Source: Poa pratensis
Taxonomy: Eukaryota > Streptophyta > Magnoliopsida > Poales > Poaceae
Reading direction: 5' to 3'
NCBI GenBank assembly: GCA_947311845.1
Contig: CAMZMU010000096.1
Coordinates: 17,141,655-17,205,654, forward strand
DNA length: 64,000 nt
In this document: positions 35,331 to 46,819 of the stretch, piece by piece
Position numbering within the stretch: the first letter of the stretch is position 1
How the letters are laid out: the number at the start of each line of letters is the position of its first letter
Translations under genes and position numbers: made by a program
Notes under the pieces: model-generated
Told to the model about the DNA's origin: nothing
The model's input: the letters and a program-made list of their open reading frames with translations, nothing else
Database searches by the model: none

Positions 35331-37058
35331 TGATACCCAATGAGCAAGTCTTGATGCCTGCACAAATAAATGGGATTAGGTTGAGTCTCCAAGTGCAGAG
35401 TGTATAGTAAGTGGAAGACAGTTTTCCCCGCGAGGGGTGACTCGAGGGTTTAATATCGAACTCTCGGGGAATCTGCAGTGGTAGATTTATCTTCTTATCC
35501 TTCTTTTGGTTACCTACAAAACAAGGTTAGATGTTTTGGTTCTCAACCTCACCTGTGGTTGTCAAGCACAAGGTGTAAGAATAATATCAGGATAGTTATG
35601 CAATGCAAACAAGAAATAAATATGCAATGGTGGTGGATGCAATGATAAATGATATTTTTGGATTTTTAAATGATGTATGCAAGATGAAAAGTATTTTTGT
35701 ATTTTCGGATTTAATGATGGCTGAAAATAGAAAAGTGGTATATGGTGTTGGAAAGGTGTTTCTTATGATTAAAAAATGGACTGGGGTTCATGGTTTCACA
35801 AATGCACTCTCTCTTTATAAAGTGGTAGACAATGGAACACACAAAGTTAACATATGAGATTGCAACACAGGGTTTGATAACAAGTTACTTAGATATATGG
35901 GCATCACGTCCTAACATAGAGGTCTTTTGGTTATTAACCTCTCATATACTCCACCAAGATGCGAACTAAATCATAACACCTCAGTAATTAAGATAACTCA
36001 AAGTATAAGATTAAGTATCATGACATGAAGTGAAAATAAGAACATGCTAGATCTAGTCATGGAGTAGTGGCAATGGTCACGCCCACATCCCCGGTAGCAT
36101 GATATTTTAGTTTATCCCTAGTGAGGTAACAAATTAAGATAAATATACCAAAGTGGATCGCAGAACTTTCTCTCACGTTCACTGCACTAGCCACCCCCCG
36201 TTACTCCAACTAATGCACATGTTCCCCCACACACGCTCTCATAAACATGCTTGATCAAAACAAGTAGACAAGAACGGGGTACATAATATGCATCTATACT
36301 CATAACTGAAACAAACATTGCAATCTCAAACATATATTAACTCATAAAGATCCACCACAAAGGTATTACAACGGTGACCGTAATCATGTTCAGCAGCTCA
36401 TACGGTGCTAATTAGTGAAGCTCAAGAGAGGAGAGATACATAAGTTACTTCCACAAACCCATAGTCCAGAGGTGGACTACTCCCTCTTCATCATGGAGAC
36501 GGTGGAGAAGTCGATGGAGAAGATGGAGACCACACCGGCAGCGCCCCGCCGGAGTTTTCCCCCTCCAATCTGCAGCTCCTGATCTCCGTTTCGGTGTTTC
36601 TGTGTTTGTACGGCGCTCCTTCCAGAGAACGTCGGGGGACCTTTTTTATAGGCGTTTTTAGGTCAAGACGAAGACGGTGGAGCGAAGATCGACGGCAACG
36701 GAGCCACGAGGCCCGAACGGGTGGGTCCCACGCGGCCTGGTACTGTGGCCGCGTGGGCCACCTCCGTTTGGCCCTCGGGCCTCCGTTTGCTTGCTTCCTT
36801 TTTCCGTAGTCCTTTTTCCCTCCAAATATTGACGCCCGTAAATTTCCAGGTGATTTCGTTGACGTTTGGGTCCCTGAAACATTAAAATACAAAACTAGGG
36901 TTTTCTGCCTGTGCACGGTTAATTCCAAATAAATGGGAAAACTATGAAGTATTCCCAAAATCATGATAAAACATTGATATAACCCTTATATGATGCAAAT
37001 ATGATTGGAATATAAGCAATTAAAGTGCAAAGTTCATGTATGCATTTTACATGCATCA
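35331..37058 (-). mobile_element. Solo LTR with perfect 5-bp target duplication
   Basis: A 1728-bp LTR reading TGATGCATGTAAAATGCATA on the minus strand and ending GGGTATCA. It is flanked on both sides by AATGC (35326-35330 and 37059-37063). It contains no internal domain, so it arose by LTR-LTR recombination after insertion. The intact duplication means insertion and excision happened without later damage to the ends. It divides an older repeat unit. Confidence 0.9.
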
Positions 37059-37063
37059 AATGC

Positions 37064-37450
37064 ACGTCGTCGCTGCTGAGTCCAAGAAGGTGGCTCTTTG
37101 GGGACCGACCAAGTCCCGCCATCTACTTGCCTCCTCCTTTAGGCATCAAGAGTGGACATGCGCCGACAACGGAAGTTCAGTTGGAGCTGTCGGCCTTCAA
37201 AGGTGATCGGCGTCGGTCAAGACGCGGCGATGTTCCTGAGCTTTGGACAAGTTCTTTTGTTTCGTAGTTTTAATGTTGGTGACGGCTGTCTTCGGACTAG
37301 CCAGGTGTGGAGTGCGTACTACGCTCATTGTTCACTGTGAGTTGTAGTCGTTATGCTCTATTGGGTCGTGTTTTATGGGTGGCGTTTGCTCTTCTTTGAG
37401 CATGTAAAACTCTTCTTTTCTATCAATACATTGCAACGTAAAGTTTTTGC
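37064..37450 (+). other. Right part of the interrupted retroposon-like unit
   Basis: Continues from 35330 across the solo LTR. It ends with a transcript-like 3' region: TTCTATCAATACATTGCAAC, then GTTTTCGTGAAAAAAG, compatible with a retroposed polyadenylated end. The family was not identified. Confidence 0.4.
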
Positions 37451-38115
37451 GTTTTCGTGAAAAAAGAATCACCTAAATGAGAGTTACCAACGAATGACAA
37501 CAGAGTCTTCGCTAAATAGTTGTTCAATTTCCGATGAACGGGGTATGAGTCCTTCCCCTATACGGTTGTTTCATTGATATGTCATTTAGATTATGTGTTC
37601 GAACCATGTAATATTTGAATTAATGTGTTTGAACTATGTAATGTTAAAGGTGTTTGTAAAATTTTAATCATGTGTGCATCATTTCGTATGTTCGTATGTG
37701 ATGAAAAATGGAGAAACGAGATAGTGGACAAAATAGGGGGTGCCTTTGGTCTTGGATACCAGGGTAAAGTGAACAGCCATTTTGATTCGCCGCGAGAGAA
37801 AAACCGGTGTGAACAAATAATTTCTCTTTCTACGCTCGACCACCTGACAAATGGAATTCTGGCACGTATCGAAGATCTGCCCATTTCAACTAGTGAGTAC
37901 AACATACATGCTCCCTCCGTATCAAAATATAAGACTTGAATCTTGTACTAAAACATGTCTAATAGCATTTAGTGAGTACAATGAAAAGGAGTTGGATGGA
38001 ATGAACAAATGCAACCATGAACTAGGTGCTTTCTGAATTAACATGCGACAAATCCAGACATAAACACACATTTTAAACATTACATAGTTCAAACTATCAG
38101 CATCGAGCGTCATCA
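37451..38115. other. Spacer with a single Stowaway end
   Basis: It contains one Stowaway-like terminus (CTCCCTCCGTATCAAAATAT, about 37910) without its partner. The right part should be the PORR gene's 3' UTR. No other feature seen. Confidence 0.45.
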
Positions 38116-39336
38116 TCATCTATCATCAGCAATGCTCTGCCTGGGATCCATCTCGGTCATGCACGCGTAGCCCTGCAGCTTCTCGTTGAAGGCCACGAGG
38201 GGATCCTTCTCCCTGAGCACGCCGTCGTCGTCGTAGGCTTCCCGGAGGAACACGGCCCAGTTCATCTCCGTGCCGGCGAGGTAGAAGGCGCGGCTCTGCT
38301 TCCGCAGCGACTCGTACATGTGCCGCGTCAGTCCGAGCTCCTCCTTGAACTCGAAAACGTGGTGTATCAGCGCCCGCTTCTCCAGCGTCAGGCTCAGGAA
38401 CTCGTGCACCACCCCGACGCGGTACTTCTCCGCCTCCGGCGTCCACGGCTTCAGCAGCGCGCCGTTGGTGTACGGCGAGACCAGCGGGAACGTGGTCGCC
38501 GCGTCCAGGCGGTCCGCCTCCTCCGCGTCCAGCGACATCGACCGCCGGTGCGGGACGGAGAAGCGGAACGTGCGCCGGACGCGGCGCTCGTCCACCACGA
38601 AATCCCGCTCCAGGGCGCTGACGGCGAGGGCCGGGTCCCAGTGCGCCAGCTCTAGGACGTGCAGGCCGTCGGGATCCACGGCGACGCGGAAGTCGTCGGT
38701 GAAGTCGCGAACGCGGTCCCGGAAGTCGTCGGGGAGGCCGAGCACCGACCGGCAGTGGTGGAGCTTCGCCAGGGAGATGCGGCGGTGGGCGGTGAGCATG
38801 AGGAGCTTCCGCACGGCCAGCAACCGCGCGGGGAGGAGCTCGTCGTGGACGCGGCGCTCCTCCTGGAGGAGCGAGCACATGAGCGGCGTGAGCGCGAGGT
38901 GCGGGACGGAGCCGACGGTGGTGCGGTGGAAGAGCAGCGGGTGGCGGGCGGCGGCGCGCGTGACGCTGCGGCCGCGCGGGAAGCCCAGCTCGCGGTACAG
39001 TTTGCCGGCCTCGGAAAGGGGGATGCGGTGCGGCGGCGGGAGGGAGGCCATGAAGGAGCGCGCGCGGGAGAGGAAGCGGAAGGCGGCGTCGCGGTCGAGC
39101 ACGGCGTCCAGGGCCGGCACGCGGCGGTCGGCCTCGGGCTCGATGGGCGCCACGCGCGGGCTGTTGAGCTTCTTCAGGAGCTTCTTGCGCCGCTTACAAG
39201 GGAGCAGCGGCAGGAGCGACGCCGCCGCTTCCGCGACCGCAGAAGAAGACGCGGGCACCGGAGCCGGCGTAGGTGCTGGGACTGGCGGGAGGAGAGCTCT
39301 CGCGGCGGCGGAGAAGAGGCGGCGCGCCGTCCCCAT
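38116..39336 (-). CDS. PORR-domain organelle RNA-binding protein (WTF9/RPD1 family)
   Basis: An intact intronless protein of 406 residues from MGTARRLFSAAARALLPP, whose Arg/Ala/Ser-rich start looks like an organelle targeting peptide. An in-frame ATG 22 codons upstream (39402) is less likely. The body is the plant organelle RNA recognition domain (formerly DUF860), with helices typical of the family: RDAAFRFLSRARSFMASLPP, the KLYRELGFPRGRSVT turn, LMLTAHRRISLAKLHH, GLPDDFRDRVRDF, FPLVSPYTNG, and the late WTPEAEKYRVGVVHEFLSLT block with LEKRALIHHVFEFKEELGLT. Family members bind group II introns or other RNAs in chloroplasts or mitochondria and promote splicing. The acidic C-terminus ends SIADDR. 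The gene shares a short promoter region with the MBD-like gene on the other strand. Confidence 0.9.
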   Translation of the reverse strand: MGTARRLFSAAARALLPPVPAPTPAPVPASSSAVAEAAASLLPLLPCKRRKKLLKKLNSPRVAPIEPEADRRVPALDAVLDRDAAFRFLSRARSFMASLPPPHRIPLSEAGKLYRELGFPRGRSVTRAAARHPLLFHRTTVGSVPHLALTPLMCSLLQEERRVHDELLPARLLAVRKLLMLTAHRRISLAKLHHCRSVLGLPDDFRDRVRDFTDDFRVAVDPDGLHVLELAHWDPALAVSALERDFVVDERRVRRTFRFSVPHRRSMSLDAEEADRLDAATTFPLVSPYTNGALLKPWTPEAEKYRVGVVHEFLSLTLEKRALIHHVFEFKEELGLTRHMYESLRKQSRAFYLAGTEMNWAVFLREAYDDDGVLREKDPLVAFNEKLQGYACMTEMDPRQSIADDR

Positions 39337-39548
39337 TTCGCAGGCTCGGGCGGCGGCGGCGGCCTCGTTGTGGAGCAGGGTGTTCAGTTTTATTTTGATC
39401 AACGGAGCGCACGAACATTGAAGTCACCCCAGCCGTTGGATCCGGAAGCCCACTCCCCACTTCTCCTCTCGCATAGCCGCGGTTTTCCCATCGCGTTTCC
39501 TTCCTTGGAACCAAACCCCAAATTTCTCGCCCGCCGCCGCCGCCCGCC
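39337..39548. promoter_or_regulatory. Divergent promoter between the PORR and MBD-like genes
   Basis: The two start codons are only 212 bp apart on opposite strands, so both transcripts must start within or near this GC-rich stretch. No TATA box stands out in either direction, which suits housekeeping-type promoters. Confidence 0.6.
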
Positions 39549-42500
39549 ATGGGGACGGAGGTGGCTCCCATGGTTGACCTAGGGGCGCTGTCCCAGTCGG
39601 AGCTTGCGGCGCTCGCGGCTGCGTCTCCCTACGCCGTCGACCCTCGCCGCGGGCGCGACATCCTACCGCCCCCTAAGATCGATCGCGCCGTCTTCAACGA
39701 GAGCGCCGGCTCCCGCAAGCAGACCTTCTCCCGGCACCGCGTTGCCACCAATCTCTCCCACAACCTCACCCCTAGCACCGCCGCCCCCACCGAGGAGGAC
39801 TCCGAGAACCGCCTCATCGTGTTCCACCTCCAGCGCCTCTTTGCGCGCGACGACCCCTCTTACCCGCCACCACCCTCGATTCCACTCCAACAACAAACCC
39901 TAGCCGCACCACCGGTAGCTCTACCCGCAGCGCCCGTGGCCTCCCTGCCGATCCCGCTGCTCCCGGACCCCGACCGGGAGCTGATGAATCCCAAGGGGGT
40001 GGCGGTTGATTTGGCGAGGCTCGCCGAGTTGGTGGATCCGTATGGGCAGGAGATACAAAAGCGAACTGCGGGTTGGGTCTGGAGTCTGAGCTGCTGGGGT
40101 TCATGAATGACCTGGAGGGGCAGTGGGGGAGCCGGAGGCGACGGAGGAAGTTTGTTGATGCCGCCATTTTCGGTGACCACCTCCCCCGTGGGTGGAAGCT
40201 AATCCTCGGGATTAGGCGCAAGGAGCGTGTTGCCTGGATAAATTGCCGCCGTTATGTTAGGTTTGTTCTGCTCGCTGTCTGTAGTTTCTTTTCATCCTAG
40301 TGATAGTAGATGCATTCTCGTTAATGATTCAGGTTTTATCACCCAAATGTGTTGCGATGTGAATGTATGCGGTGCTTCTCACATGGATAATGGTTCCTTC
40401 ACATATTCACATTGCAGAGAAATGGGTTCCGTAGAGTGAAAAAATAATATCTTTTAACTGATTTCGTGACCAGTTTAAGTGTTAGACTAGACATTAGATA
40501 CATAAGCATGAAGACAATGGGTTTTCTGGATGCATAGTGTTGTTTCAGGATGTCTGACATCTAGTTTTTCCAGGATATTAGATACATAAGCTTTATTCTA
40601 GTTGGAGTAGCATATGCACGGGTGTTGTTTCAGGAGTCTGGCATCTAGCTAGTGTCTAATGGTAGTAGATGCATACATTGTGCTTATTTTTATCCTAATC
40701 ATCAGTTAGTTGGTACTATTTGTTTTCTTGTGAGTGCATCTGATTGTAATACATGCATACTGAGTACAATTGTGTAATCTAATTATCTGTTTGTCCTATT
40801 TGTTCCGCTCTTGTCATCTCCTTTCTGTGTATATAATCTTCAACCCCATGTATCCTTTTCTCTGGTAAAGAGCGTCGACTAAAGTGCATGCGTAATCCCT
40901 AGGTTGGGATGACTGATGCCTCTGTCAATCTCTGTCTGGCATATATATGATATTTTACGAAGCATAATTTTTTGGATAAGAATCTTATAAAGGTCTTTTT
41001 TTCCTCAGGAAAAAGGAATACTAGTTCTTTTCTGTTTGGTAGCTCAAGGGTTCACGCACTGCTTTTTTTGTTTGATTCATTCATTCAATATAAGGAAACC
41101 AATGGTGCCTTTTGCCTGCTCTATGTTTTGGTTTGGACGTTTGGTATGTATACTGTGGCCTGGGTATATGCGCTTCATTTTGCAATACTCAGATCCATGT
41201 TCAGTTAGGCATATGTGTAAAGGCTCAACATGTCATTGGCAAGATTAGCCAGATTAACTACTCCCTCCGGTCCTAAATATAAGATGTTTTAGCTTTTGAC
41301 AGTTTTCTCAGATTCGTATGCATCTAGAACGCGTTTTAGTGTATTATTCACTCATTTAAATCTGTATGTTGTTCACATTGCAATGTCTAAAACATCTTAT
41401 AATTAGAAACGGAGGGAATAGTTATTAGTAGTTGGAAATCAGAATCTTGAAGAATTAATTGTAGTGGGCTAGTTTAATCCTGTGTTAAGAGGGCTAGAGG
41501 ACTTAGGCCAGGACGCCAGGTTAACATAACCCAATCGTACAAACCCCCAATCTCTTATTGTTGGAATTGGTTATATGTTTCCAACCCAAGGTTATTAAGT
41601 CGTCGCCTAATCGTGGCCTAAACGTCACTATTTCTTCCGAGTGCTATGAGGTGGACGTCTGGGAGCGACGCCCAGGATTTCTCAGTTAGGCGGGTGCCCA
41701 GAAAAAAATGGCGTCGCCATGCTTGCCTGGGCGTCGTGTCGTCGCAGCTAATTGTGTCACTCGACCAGGGGGAAATCGTCGGGACAAGCTTGAGTTTTTG
41801 CATAAGAATGGGCAAAAACTTCAGAGCTGGAGGTAGCAAGTCAACGGGAGAGGGGAAACGCAGTTGGCGTGTCTGATTTGCTCGTGGACAGAGGAGATGC
41901 GGAGCTGGGCAGCTGCTGGAGCTCGCCGTGGTTCTCCTGCCATGGGGTTGCTGGAGCTCGCCATGGCTCCCGCCGTGGGCTGATAGAGCTCGCCATGGTT
42001 CCCCCACTGAAGCATCTGTGGAGGCGGTCTTACAGGTTTGGGAAGTAGGGGCGGGTTTACTGGCTGTGAGCGTTAGGGAGCTGCTAGGTTTTCTGCTTTC
42101 TTGTATTGTCCAGGCTGTTGGGCCTAATGGGCCGGCTCTAGTATACTGTTTGGCTAAATTGTCACATATGCTCGGAATTTGATGCCATATGTGTATAATT
42201 TCATATTTTTACCCTATAATATATTATTAATTATTATTTTTGCCCAATGCCTAATCGTCGACCTTTCGACTGAATTCCACGAGCTTGACTCCACTCAGTG
42301 ACATAATAGCCTTGTTCCAACCTTCTTACCCTTGTCTTGTATATATAATGGTTAAGCATCATCGCCTTTTTTGTTTGGAGCAAAAAAAAAAAAATTAAAG
42401 AAATTCTGTAGTATATCTCCTATTCAACTAGCCCTCAGAGCTTTGGCAACAGCATGTTGGGCCAATCAAGTTTGAGTGTCCAAATTATGCACATATGACA

Positions 42501-45500
42501 TCATCTTGAAACTGAAAAGCAGTTTATGAGTAGGGCTATTGTAATTTTCTTAAATGATTCCACATTTATCTGGATGGTGGTATGCTATTGCCTTATTGAT
42601 GCACCTTCGTGGCTGCTTTCATTAGACAGACATGCACACGGATAGCTTTTTATATATATCACCATGTCAGGGGTTTTCTCTCTTCCAAATAGATATTCCC
42701 ACTCTCATTGTGCTTTACATAAGTTTTATTGGTGGTGAAAAATATCCATGTAAACTTCTAATCCTTCTGTCCCAATATATAAGACGTTTTGGATAGCTTG
42801 CCAAAACGTCTTATATATTGGGACAGGGGGAGTACTTGTTAAATGGAGAGCCTAACCAAGATGGTACCTGCTCGATCAAACGGTGTAGAACTGTAGCCTG
42901 TCTGATGTGTTTGTGATCTCCTTGGTGCTTGGACTATGTAATTTGTAAATGTTTATTTCATATAATTCGGCAGCAAACTGTATTTTTCATGCCACGTTCG
43001 CATTGCCATTATTTGCCTTACCTAATTGTGCACAACATATTTTTCCAGCCCCAGAGGACATCAGTTTGCTACTTGCAAAGAAGTTTCGTCATATTTGATG
43101 TCACTTCTTGGATGTGTTGCGGCAAAGCTAGATACTGTTCAGAGCACCAATGTGGGAGTGTGTGACTTGAGTGCTGTTAATGTAAGTTCTTTTAGTATGC
43201 ACCTTATCTATGCAGCGTACACTTGAACTTTCAGTCTTTAACTTGATGAAGTTGTTTAATTAGTCTGTAGGTCTCCACCAGCAAGTTGATTTAACTGAGG
43301 ATAAACAAAGTGCAGTGCCCGCCACTTGTGTTGCATTATCCATTCACAGCGGCGATTCCCAGGGAAAGACACAAAAACCTTATAAAGATGAAGCTCCAAG
43401 ACAAGCAGACAGGAAAGAGTGCAAAAAATGCAAATTGACTTTTGAGGACCAGAGTGCCTATGCGCAGCATCAACTGTCCTTTCACCAAAGGAAAGCTAAA
43501 AGGCGCAAGGTTGATAAATCTGTCGATTTTGGAGTTGGTAAAGATGGAAAGTTTGAGACTCGTGAATGCAAGAGAATCTCTGAAGATAAACCTGGCTACT
43601 TGGGCCATGGAGTTGCTGATGTTAAAAATCAAGATCTGATTGCAGCAGAACTATTTGGCGGAGTTTCTTCAGGAGAACTAGGTGCCCAACCATCCTTGGC
43701 TACAGTTCCATGTGGGTTGGAAGAGATAACCTGCTTACCTGAACAGAACGAAGAACCTTCCTCTGGAGAGCCTGTATCTGAGCATCAGAAGGACCTTGTT
43801 CGGGAGATTACTGGCTTACCTCAACAGGAAAAAGAACCTTCTGCTAGAGAGCCTTTCATCGAGCATCAAAAGGAACACGTTGATAATTCTGGTGACCATG
43901 GAATCCGTGATGGAGCATGTCATATAGCTGAAGAGTCTCTTACTTTTGATGTTGCAAGCGAGCTTAGTACTTGTAAATCTCCAGAAGTTCATAAGCACGC
44001 CAGCACAAAAATTGTGGAATTTCCTAGTGCAGATCGCTCCAGAAGTTTCAACAGGGCTGATGATATCTGTAGCATCCCTCAAGAGGTTGTGCATACTACT
44101 GATGCTCCAGGTGAAAGCAAATGCGCAGATGATCCAATGGACTTTAGTGATATTAAAGTATCAAAACGAGCTTCGGAGCACCGTGGTTTGCTCGATCAGA
44201 AATTCAGTAGTTTTCCTGGAGAAACTGCTTATAATGACCAGTCTGCCAACTTGCATGAGCCTGATCTTAGTTCCATCGGCATGAAGGTAGATGATAGTAA
44301 GTTTCGGGATGTGGTCAATCCTACTAGCTCTGATTATGGCAAACCTGTTGAGGATCAAACAGATCGTGGAGTTACTGCCTCGAGAAATGATGAGATAAAC
44401 ATTGATGTCACAATAAGGGATGTCAACCTCAATTCATGTTTAGATACAATATCTTCTCCTGTTTCTGGTACAAAATGTGAAACATCTAATACCCTCCATG
44501 AAGGCAATCGAGCATCCATAATTGCCCAATGCTTCGGTACCACTTCTAGTGATGACAATGTTTGTCAGGATGAAGGTTTTGTCAACCAGAACAATGTTTC
44601 TAAGGCTGAAAATTTTGACAACCAGAACAATGACATGGTGTATCAATCTAACCTAAACATGAACCCTATTTCTCCTGCTCAAATTAGTGTGGATTATTTC
44701 ACTGCTTCATGTTCAATGACTCCTGAAATCAAGAACGATGCCAATAGACATGATAATGCAAAGGAACAGTTTGTGAACTCAGGGAACATGTCAAGTAATG
44801 AACCAAGATATGATGCGGAAGCTTACAACAGTGACATCTTCACTGGTGCTATCGGAGAAACTAGCTTTGCTCAGCTGACTAATGCCATGAATATGAAAGC
44901 TGATTTCTCAAGCTGCTACTCAATAGCTGATCTAAACACACTGACTGGTGGTACTGCAACTGATGCAATTGATTTCAACAGCATGAGGAGTTCTTTTGTA
45001 AGTGGCTCCACCAGTCGCAATGAACTAAACGAACTTGATTTTGATATCAAGGGTTCCATGCTTGAGGCTCTTGAAAGATCTGACAGCGACCTGGAAAATC
45101 AGTACAATGGCGGTGATCCTGCTTGTGACTCACTCCCTGCAGCAGGCACAAGTGGGAGTATAGACGATTTTATGTCCATGCACACCAATTTCGGAAGCCT
45201 GACCTCTTTGGTTCGTTCTGTCGAAGGTGGTCCGATGAGCAGACTTATTCAAGATCAGGTAAGTCTCACAGAATATCTTCACGTGCTGGTCCTTCACTTA
45301 GTCAAATTGGCTAGAACTATATAGTGCTTAAATCTTCAGGTGATAGATGAATGATTTTCATTTGAACCTTAGTCAGTAATCGCTAAAATATGTGGGTTCC
45401 TGTTGAGAGAAGAAGGAAAGATAGTTCTTTGATTGTCAACTAATGAAATGAAAAAATGCGGGGTCAGGCCTAAAAGAAAAATGCGAGGTCATAAAATGTA

Positions 45501-46421
45501 GCATGTCTCTTTAATGTGCAGTAGCACACACCCTCGTCGGATATTCAAACCGGGTGGTGGGTCTAGATGCACCCATTAGCTAATTTTTTTTGGTTTTTTT
45601 TTCAGAATGTCAAAAAATTTCAGAAAAAAATCCGGATGTACGTTACAGCGTGATGTGTTAGCACAAAAATTGGCATGGTGAAAAAACTTTTTTAGCAACC
45701 TGTACAAAAAAGACAAAATTCCGACATGTATATGTACATTTCGGTATGTCCGAATTTGTCTTTTTTGCACAGGTTGCAAATTTTTTTTCCTTCGCGTAAC
45801 TTTTTGTGCTGACTTGAAATGTGTTGGACTACATGCAAAAAATTTATTTTGAATTTTTTGACATTTGGAAAAATGATGCACCCACTACCCAAATCGCCGT
45901 GTCCACACCCTCGTCCATTATGTTATCCATCTGCATGTTGACTCTCGTAATCCATTTGTGTACGTCATTCTATTATTTCATAGCATGCGAGGATACACTT
46001 GACAATTTTGATTGCTTTCGAACAGTGCGATTTGCAACTCGGATTTGGTGCCCAGAAGCAGCAGATGTATCCTAGTTTCGAGGAGCATCTTCGGATGGCC
46101 TCAGCTGGAGCTCCACAGTTTGGGAGCATGGGCAGGCATAATCCTCCTCCTGTGCCCGAGCCAACACTGATGCTAGGCTACGAGCCAACGTTGATGCTAG
46201 GTTATGCACCACCGTTCGGGAGCTGCCCTCCGGTCCAGCTAGGTTGGGACATGTCGAAGATGGTCGGCGTGCTCCAGTCCGTGTGTGTATGGTGCAACAC
46301 AAGGTTCCAGCATTTTGGCACCGCGGAGCAGCAGGCAGACTCTGTTGGCTTCATTTGCCCCGCATGCAAGGACAAGACATCCGGTCATCTTAGCATACTC
46401 AACAATGGTTCATCGCTTTAA
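39549..46421 (+). CDS. MBD8-like zinc-finger nuclear protein, four exons, apparent frameshift in exon 1
   Basis: Exons are 39549-40260, 43049-43181, 43282-45258 and 46026-46421, with GT-AG borders. The N-terminus has PPPKIDRAVFNESAGSRKQT, typical of MBD8-like plant proteins. An MBD-like segment crosses intron 1 (HLPRGWKLILGIRRKERVAW, then INCRRYVSPRGHQFATCKEV). Exon 3 begins with a C2H2 finger (CKKCKLTFEDQ...HQLSFHQ) and a basic patch, followed by a long acidic region. Exon 4 has a near-exact repeat of PTLMLGY and a possible second zinc site (CVWCNTRF...CPACKD). The likely role is chromatin-associated. At 40071-40075 (GGTTG) the frame shifts: one base is missing, after which the exon lengths give 1072 residues. 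The exon 3 acceptor is taken at 43281 (CTCCACCAG) because that keeps phase. The lesion may be an assembly error, since all later exons are clean. Confidence 0.8.
41261..41418. mobile_element. Stowaway MITE in intron 1
   Basis: A 158-bp element starting CTCCCTCCGGTCCTAAATAT, then AAGATGTTTTAG. Its inverse copy at the right ends in GAAACGGAGGGAA, with TA at both sides. Confidence 0.88.
42761..42832. mobile_element. 72-bp Stowaway-like hairpin in intron 1
   Basis: Arms of about 23 bp are perfectly complementary (TGTCCCAATATATAAGACGT, then TTT) around a 12-base loop GGATAGCTTGCC. The outer ends TTCTGTCCC and GGGACAGGGGGAG, bordered by TA, fit a minimal Stowaway. The transcript would fold as a precursor-like stem. 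Confidence 0.8.
45539..45903. mobile_element. Mutator-type MITE in intron 3 of the MBD-like gene
   Basis: A 365-bp fold-back element flanked by an exact 12-bp direct repeat CACACCCTCGTC (45527-45538, 45904-45915). Termini share GGGTGGTGGGT/GGGTAGTGGGT and TGTCAAAAAATTTCA-like inner arms. Centrally there is a second palindrome (GACAAAATTCCGACATG...CATTTCGGTATGTCCGA). The long target repeat indicates MULE origin. Confidence 0.75.
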
Positions 46422-46819
46422 CATTCAGTTTCTGTTACCGTTTTCCATCATGTTGGACTATGTGGTACTAACTGTGGACGCATCGACTGGGCGATTCTCT
46501 TGTTGATTCTGAAATACTAACTGTGTGGACGCATTGACCGGGTGATTCTCTTGTTGATACTGAAAATTAGCTTCCTCGCCTTCTAGCGATAATAATTAAC
46601 TAGGTTATCTCCATCTGATGATGTAGTACATCGAGTAAAGCACCTAGAGATACAATTATATTCTACATCGTACAAGAATCGGACTCCTTTTTTTTTTTGA
46701 ATTTGAATTTAGAATCGGACTCCTTTTGTTGCGGGAGATCCAGAAGCAACCCTGTTTTTGGGATTAGGCAGGTTGGTCGTTGGAGCCAGCGTTTTGCTGG
46801 CTAGACAAGCCCTTACTTA
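46422..46819. other. 3' flank of the MBD-like gene
   Basis: Contains the MBD-like 3' UTR, then an imperfect direct repeat (TGTGGACGCATYGACYGGG twice, near 46475 and 46522). There are also two copies of AATCGGACTCCTTT (46676, 46710) around a poly-T run. No other gene. Confidence 0.5.

Larger units (their letters stand above)
40261..43048 (+). other. Intron 1 of the MBD-like gene
   Basis: A 2.8-kb intron with donor GTTTGT and acceptor TTTTCCAG. It carries a Stowaway (41261-41418), a short hairpin element (42761-42832), and a repeat-derived piece from about 41595 to 42290. That piece is GC-rich up to about 42140, and its ends share GCCTAATCGT. It includes imperfect repeats of GGAGCTCGCCATGG near 41916-42000. 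Confidence 0.65.

Noticed and set aside
38126..39582. Large frames of 250, 367 and 307 codons overlapping the PORR gene
   Set aside because: These are shadows of the GC-rich PORR coding sequence; only the 38116-39336 frame has a family signature.
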